From Acidobacteriota bacterium (GTDB lineage: Bacteria > Acidobacteriota > Terriglobia > UBA7540), in the NCBI GenBank assembly GCA_021827245.1, contig JAKAWN010000265.1:1-9511 (forward strand): 9,511 nucleotides of DNA, written 5' to 3'. How positions within the stretch are numbered: position 1 is the first letter of the stretch; each line of letters begins with the position of its first letter. The translations under genes were made by a program, and so were the position numbers. The notes under the pieces are model-generated. The model made no database searches, was not told the DNA's origin, and saw only the letters and a program-made list of their open reading frames with translations. Positions 5,948 through 9,511 of this stretch are shown one piece after another.

Positions 5948-7303
5948 GTGAACCTCGTCGAAGCTCTTCGTAAACCGGAAGGAAAAACCCTCGAATACAA
6001 ACGAGACCTATCTTCGCCAGACGGCCTGCTGAAGACCCTGGTCGCATTTGCCAATACGGCCGGGGGTATTCTGGCAATAGGTATCGAAGACAAGATCAGG
6101 CGTGTGACGGGCGTTCGTGACGTACTGGAAACCGAGGAGCGGTTGGCTAACTTAATCGCTGATTCGATCAAGCCGCGACTGGTTCCCGATATCGAAGTCG
6201 TGCCATGGCGAAAAACTCAGGTGTTAATGGTACAAGTATACCCAAGCCCTGCGCGCCCCCACTACATCGAGCGTCTTGGCCCGGAGGCAGGCGTTTTTGT
6301 TCGGTTGGGATCCACGAATCGGCGTGCCGACGAGGCGCAAATCGACGAAATGCGGCGATTTGGCCAGTCCGAATCGTTTGACGAGCAGCCCATCCCGGAT
6401 TTGAACTCGGAAGTGCTCGACTTCCGAGCAGCTTCCGAGCTGTTTGCACCCGTCCGGAAACTGGCGCCATCTGCATTTCGCAACCTCCGAGTCACTACCG
6501 AACTCCGCGGACGTGAGGTTCCGACCGTCGGCGGATTTCTCCTTTTTGCCAGGAATCGATTTAGTCGCTTTCCTGACGCGTGGTTGCAAGCTGGTCGTTT
6601 CGCCGGAAGGGACCGGACGAGAATCTTGGACTCAAGCGAAATCCGGAGCTACCTGCCACAGGCTGCCGATCACGCCATCGCGTTTGTGCAAAAGCATCTG
6701 AGCCGCGAAGCAGTCATTAAAGGGGCGCACCGCATCGATCGCTGGACGGTTCCGATGATCGCCCTTCGCGAGGCCATCATCAATGCCATCGTGCACGCGA
6801 ACTACGCAGAAAAAGGCGCGCCCATCCGGGTCGCGGTGTTCGATGACCGCATCGAAGTGGAGAATCCCGGCATCCTGCTTTTTGGCCTGACCATTGAGGA
6901 CATTCGGAAGGGAGTATCGCGGCTGCGAAACCGAGTGATCGGCCGCGTCTTCCATGAACTCGGCCTCATTGAGCAATGGGGGAGTGGGATTCAGCGCATG
7001 ACGGCGGCATGCGAGGATGCAGGGTTGTCCACTCCGATCCTTGAGGAAATTGGAAGCCACTTCCGTGTAACGCTCTCCACCATACAGACAGGGCCTATTC
7101 GCACTGATCCGGTGGATCAATCGATCCTCCACCTTCTCGAAGATGGCCTTGGCCATTCCACCGCGGAAATCGCCCAGACCATTTCTCTGTCTTCACGCGC
7201 AACGCGGACCCGCCTATCTGATTTGGTGAAACGAGGCCTCATTGTTGAAGTGGGTACTGGACCCAAAGACCCCCGGCGGCAGTATTTTCGAGCTGAGAGA
7301 TAA
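5948..7303 (+). CDS. AlbA_2/Schlafen-like protein with GHKL ATPase region and winged helix, putative transcriptional regulator
   Basis: This 451-residue protein has the architecture often annotated as 'RecG-like' or AlbA-family DNA-binding regulator. Residues about 10-135 form an AlbA_2 (Schlafen-related) domain: EGKTLEYKRD (11-20), VAFANTAGGILAIGIED (32-48) and FVRLGSTNRRAD (117-128). Residues about 265-375 are a divergent GHKL/HATPase region: the N-box-like REAIINAIVHANY with E275, N279 and H283, then DDRIEVENPG (G308) and QWGSGIQRM (343-351). Residues about 387-451 form a winged helix (TAEIAQTISLSSRATRTRL, then LVKRGLIVEVG). Members usually bind DNA; some AlbA_2 proteins have been proposed to be nucleases. 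The gene lies 148 bp after the primase-helicase gene, same strand, with its own TATAAT box. It could regulate the island or take part in defence; the sequence does not decide. Confidence 0.9.
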   Translation: MNLVEALRKPEGKTLEYKRDLSSPDGLLKTLVAFANTAGGILAIGIEDKIRRVTGVRDVLETEERLANLIADSIKPRLVPDIEVVPWRKTQVLMVQVYPSPARPHYIERLGPEAGVFVRLGSTNRRADEAQIDEMRRFGQSESFDEQPIPDLNSEVLDFRAASELFAPVRKLAPSAFRNLRVTTELRGREVPTVGGFLLFARNRFSRFPDAWLQAGRFAGRDRTRILDSSEIRSYLPQAADHAIAFVQKHLSREAVIKGAHRIDRWTVPMIALREAIINAIVHANYAEKGAPIRVAVFDDRIEVENPGILLFGLTIEDIRKGVSRLRNRVIGRVFHELGLIEQWGSGIQRMTAACEDAGLSTPILEEIGSHFRVTLSTIQTGPIRTDPVDQSILHLLEDGLGHSTAEIAQTISLSSRATRTRLSDLVKRGLIVEVGTGPKDPRRQYFRAER

Positions 7304-7507
7304 GACGACGTCACGATCACTCGAATGACCTGTCGTCGGCCACGTAGAGTCCCCCCTACGAAACTCACAACGAATTCCACCATCTACCTTCTTTGGCCGA
7401 GTCTGCCAGAGTTGAGATGATAACCCTTTCCCACTAGGTTCCTGAAACGAATGAGTCCTAGCGCCCAACAGGGTTCCTCTGACACCCTGCGGAGGGAGGG
7501 CGCAGCT

Positions 7508-8725
7508 ATGCGAGAATACTGTCAGCAGGGTTGTATCAGACGTACCCATCGTAAATCAGGTCCGGATTGTTGGGAGTTCCTCTGGCGTGAAAACGACGAA
7601 ACCGGAAAGCGCGTGCGCCGGACGCTCGTGATCGGAACGGTCATGGAGTTTCCAACCGAAGACTCAGCCCGGGAGGCCGTTAATGGACTGAGAATCCATA
7701 TCAACCAGAACCGGGTCCGTCGACGTGAGCAGGCGATAGATGTAGCGGACTTGGTGGATCACTACGTCCAGACCGAGCTTTCGGATAATGCTGACTGGTA
7801 CTCGCCCGCAACGCGACTTATTTATCAGCAGTTTCTCAAACGATGGGTTCGGCCGAAATGGGCCGACGTTAACATCTGTGATGTCCGGACTATTGCTGTT
7901 GAACAGTGGCTGAGACAGCTCAGACGTGCCGATGACATCCCTCTGGCCAACACTACGAAGGCGAAGATTCGCAATCTCATGAGCGTTTTGTTCAACCACG
8001 CTATCCGTTACGAATGGCTTGAACAGGGAAGGAACCCTATTACCCTCGTCCGTCAGAGCGCCAAGCGCATGCGGATTCCCGACGTGCTGGAGCCTTCTGA
8101 GATCCAAAGCCTTTTGGCACAACTGCGATCATGCCTTCGCTTGATGGTGCTTCTGGATGTAACCACGGGACTCCGTCGCAGCGAACTTTTCGCGCTGAAA
8201 TGGAACGATGTGGATTTCTCCGGCTTGCGCCTCGAAATCCGGCGATCGATTTATATGGGATACGTCGGCAACTGCAAAACGGAGGCATCACACAATTCAG
8301 TCCCCTTGGACGAGCGCGTTGCGGCTGATCTCTGGTTGTGGAGGGAGGCAACGCCGTACCGGCAAGCCGACGACTGGATCTTTGCGAGCCCTCATTCGCA
8401 AGGGAAACACCCGTTCTGGCCAGACGCCGTGTTGCAAAAGGTCATTCGTCCCGCGGCCTTGCGGGTTGGAATTAGCAAGAGAATTGGCTGGCATACCTTT
8501 CGCCACACGTTCTCGACGCTGCTTATTGCCAATGGCGAGAATGTGAAGGTCGTTCAAGAACTCATGCGTCACGCCAGCAGCCGTTGCACACTGGAGGTCT
8601 ATTCGCAGGCGCAGATCAAAGCAAAGCGGCAAGCCCAGCAGCGTCTCGTCCGGATGATTCTCGCGGACGAGGCTGATAAGCTGGCCCCCGCGATTCAGGG
8701 CCACTCACAGGTCGACATGGAGTGA
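7508..8725 (+). CDS. tyrosine-type site-specific integrase (phage/island integrase)
   Basis: This 405-residue integrase is complete. An N-terminal arm-binding region covers about 1-60 (KSGPDCWEFLWRE), a SAM-like core-binding domain about 70-190, and the catalytic domain about 200-385 with all six residues: R223 (TTGLRRSELFALKW), K257 (NCKTEASHNSVPL), H329 and R332 (WHTFRHTFSTLL), H355 (MRHASS) and nucleophile Y365 (EVYSQAQ). I start it at ATG 7508, because GGAGGGAGGG (7491-7500) is 7 nt upstream and known relatives begin with this segment. An in-frame ATG at 7451 would add 19 unremarkable residues and has no ribosome site. It is probably the integrase of the island that begins at the tRNA fragment. 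It shares fold and motifs, but not close sequence, with the broken integrase at 242-997. The 204-bp gap before it holds only weak inverted repeats. Confidence 0.95.
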   Translation: MREYCQQGCIRRTHRKSGPDCWEFLWRENDETGKRVRRTLVIGTVMEFPTEDSAREAVNGLRIHINQNRVRRREQAIDVADLVDHYVQTELSDNADWYSPATRLIYQQFLKRWVRPKWADVNICDVRTIAVEQWLRQLRRADDIPLANTTKAKIRNLMSVLFNHAIRYEWLEQGRNPITLVRQSAKRMRIPDVLEPSEIQSLLAQLRSCLRLMVLLDVTTGLRRSELFALKWNDVDFSGLRLEIRRSIYMGYVGNCKTEASHNSVPLDERVAADLWLWREATPYRQADDWIFASPHSQGKHPFWPDAVLQKVIRPAALRVGISKRIGWHTFRHTFSTLLIANGENVKVVQELMRHASSRCTLEVYSQAQIKAKRQAQQRLVRMILADEADKLAPAIQGHSQVDME

Positions 8726-8815
8726 ATGTGATCACGGAGGTGGGGTGTTATGGCGTGGGGGGTTCATAGGAATCAAGAACTTAGTCGCCTTATGCTTATC
8801 CGGTTGTTTCAGCAA

Positions 8816-8827
8816 ACCCCAAGGGGT
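8816..8827 (+). promoter_or_regulatory. inverted repeat containing the transposase ribosome-binding site
   Basis: ACCCC (8816-8820) and GGGGT (8823-8827) are perfect inverted arms around AA. AAGGGG (8821-8826) is the ribosome site, 6 nt before the ATG. If the RNA folds with a CAAG loop, the site is partly paired, which could lower transposase translation. The stem is short, so the effect is uncertain. Confidence 0.3.
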
Positions 8828-8832
8828 AGTAT

Positions 8833-9511
8833 ATGGGCGTGCCACGCCCACCGTTTCCGAAGACCCTGCGCGAGTTCCAGTCGATATTCGCTACGGAAGA
8901 GGCTTGCCAAACGTATCTGGCAGAATGTCGTTGGCCAGACGGCTTCATCTGCCCACGGTGCGGGAACCGGAGTTCTTACAAAATCGTGAAAGCGCGGCGT
9001 TGGCAATGCACCCGTTGCCGGTATCAAGTCTCCCTTACGGCAGGGACGATTCTGCATAACACGAAAACGCCGTTGACGCTTTGGTTCTGGGCGGCCTACC
9101 TTATGACCACGGATAAACGCGGCGTCTCGGCACTTCTGTTGCAACGCCAACTCGGTCTGCGACGTTACGAGACGGCCTGGATGATGCTGCACAAGTTGCG
9201 GCAAGCCATGGTCAACCTGGCACGAGAACCGCTCCACGGGGAGGTGGAAGTGGACGACACCTGGATCGGGGGTACCCAAGCGGGCCTCCGGGGAAGCCGA
9301 CAACTCAGGGGCCGGAAGGCCGCACTCGTCTTGGTGGCGGTGGAGAAGCGTGGCCGTGCGACCGGGCGCGCTCGCATGGCGGTCATCCCTGATTTCAGAG
9401 CCGGAACCCTCATCGCGTTTCTGCGACAGAACGTTGCACTGGGCTCTGTCGTATACACCGACGGGCTCAAGAGCTTCAGCGGATTGGAGGAGGCTGGGTT
9501 TCGCCATGTGC
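8833..9511 (+). CDS. IS1595-family transposase (3' end outside window)
   Basis: The frame is open from ATG 8833 to the window end, 226 codons without a stop. The N-terminus carries a zinc ribbon, C40-P-R-C43 and C59-T-R-C62, followed by LTAGTILHNTKTPLTLWFWA, typical of IS1595-family transposases. The DDE-type domain begins with EVEVDDTWIGG, where D141 is the likely first catalytic residue. VYTDGLKSF supplies the second, D210. The third catalytic residue is beyond the edge. The start is supported by AAGGGG 6 nt upstream. The enzyme would catalyse cut-and-paste-type transposition. The element sits just downstream of the intact integrase, separating it from whatever att site lies to the right. 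No frameshift is visible in the part present. Confidence 0.9.
   Translation, partial: MGVPRPPFPKTLREFQSIFATEEACQTYLAECRWPDGFICPRCGNRSSYKIVKARRWQCTRCRYQVSLTAGTILHNTKTPLTLWFWAAYLMTTDKRGVSALLLQRQLGLRRYETAWMMLHKLRQAMVNLAREPLHGEVEVDDTWIGGTQAGLRGSRQLRGRKAALVLVAVEKRGRATGRARMAVIPDFRAGTLIAFLRQNVALGSVVYTDGLKSFSGLEEAGFRHV

Larger units (their letters stand above)
8726..9511 (+). mobile_element. IS1595-family insertion sequence, left part (runs off the window)
   Basis: The transposase frame from 8833 to the edge identifies the element. Its left end must lie in the 107 bp between the integrase stop and the transposase start. The G-rich stretches at 8741-8747 and 8757-8763 are candidate starts of the terminal inverted repeat, but the right end is outside the window, so neither repeat nor target duplication can be fixed. 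Confidence 0.7.

Noticed and set aside
7304..7360. Possible terminator after the AlbA_2 gene (GACGAC/GTCGTC and CGTAG/CTACG arms)
   Set aside because: Stems of only 5-6 bp with loops of 8-22 nt and no T-run; not convincing.
7451..7507. Upstream ATG extending the intact integrase by 19 residues
   Set aside because: No ribosome site before 7451, while a strong GGAGGGAGGG precedes ATG 7508, where the recognisable integrase sequence begins.
1..9511. CRISPR array, rRNA or replication origin
   Set aside because: No regularly spaced repeats, no rRNA-like sequence and no iteron cluster large enough for an origin were seen.

Overview
The window looks like accessory, mobile-element DNA from a GC-rich bacterium. 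The two tyrosine integrases resemble, from memory, integrases of Acidobacteriota (Solibacter/Bryobacter-like), so that phylum is my tentative guess. Nothing in the window proves the host.

Layout, left to right. (1) About 1-255 looks like the degenerate right end of an ISAzo13-type insertion sequence. (2) About 255-997 is the C-terminal part of a tyrosine integrase. It keeps all six catalytic residues but lacks its N-terminus, apparently because of the IS insertion. (3) 1061-1105 is the 3' half of a tRNA gene on the minus strand, starting at the anticodon loop (GAC, valine) and running to CCA. The 5' half is absent, as expected of an integrase attachment site. An 11-bp inverted repeat flanks it, and a tandem repeat and a hairpin follow. 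(4) 1337-2827 (minus) is a tight two-gene operon: a CcbP-like predicted calcium-binding protein, then a protein of unknown function with a C-terminal coiled coil. (5) Divergent from it, 2959-5799 (plus) encodes a 946-residue protein with an archaeo-eukaryotic primase (AEP) domain, a superfamily 2 helicase and a C-terminal restriction-endonuclease-like domain. I recognise the first two parts as the bacterial 'TOTE conflict system' AEP family. (6) 5948-7303 (plus) encodes an AlbA_2/Schlafen-like protein with a GHKL-type ATPase region and a winged helix, probably a regulator. (7) 7508-8725 (plus) is an intact tyrosine integrase. (8) 8833 to the edge is an IS1595-family transposase, cut off by the window end.

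How it fits together. The layout suggests integrative islands stacked at a valine tRNA. The left island is reduced here to a broken integrase. The right island runs from the tRNA fragment to the intact integrase and carries the primase-helicase-nuclease as a candidate anti-invader effector, with the CcbP-like operon and the AlbA_2 protein as possible partners. The primase and AlbA_2 genes both start with GTG 6-8 nt after a -10-like box, which suggests leaderless mRNAs. The partnership between the three transcription units is inference from proximity only.
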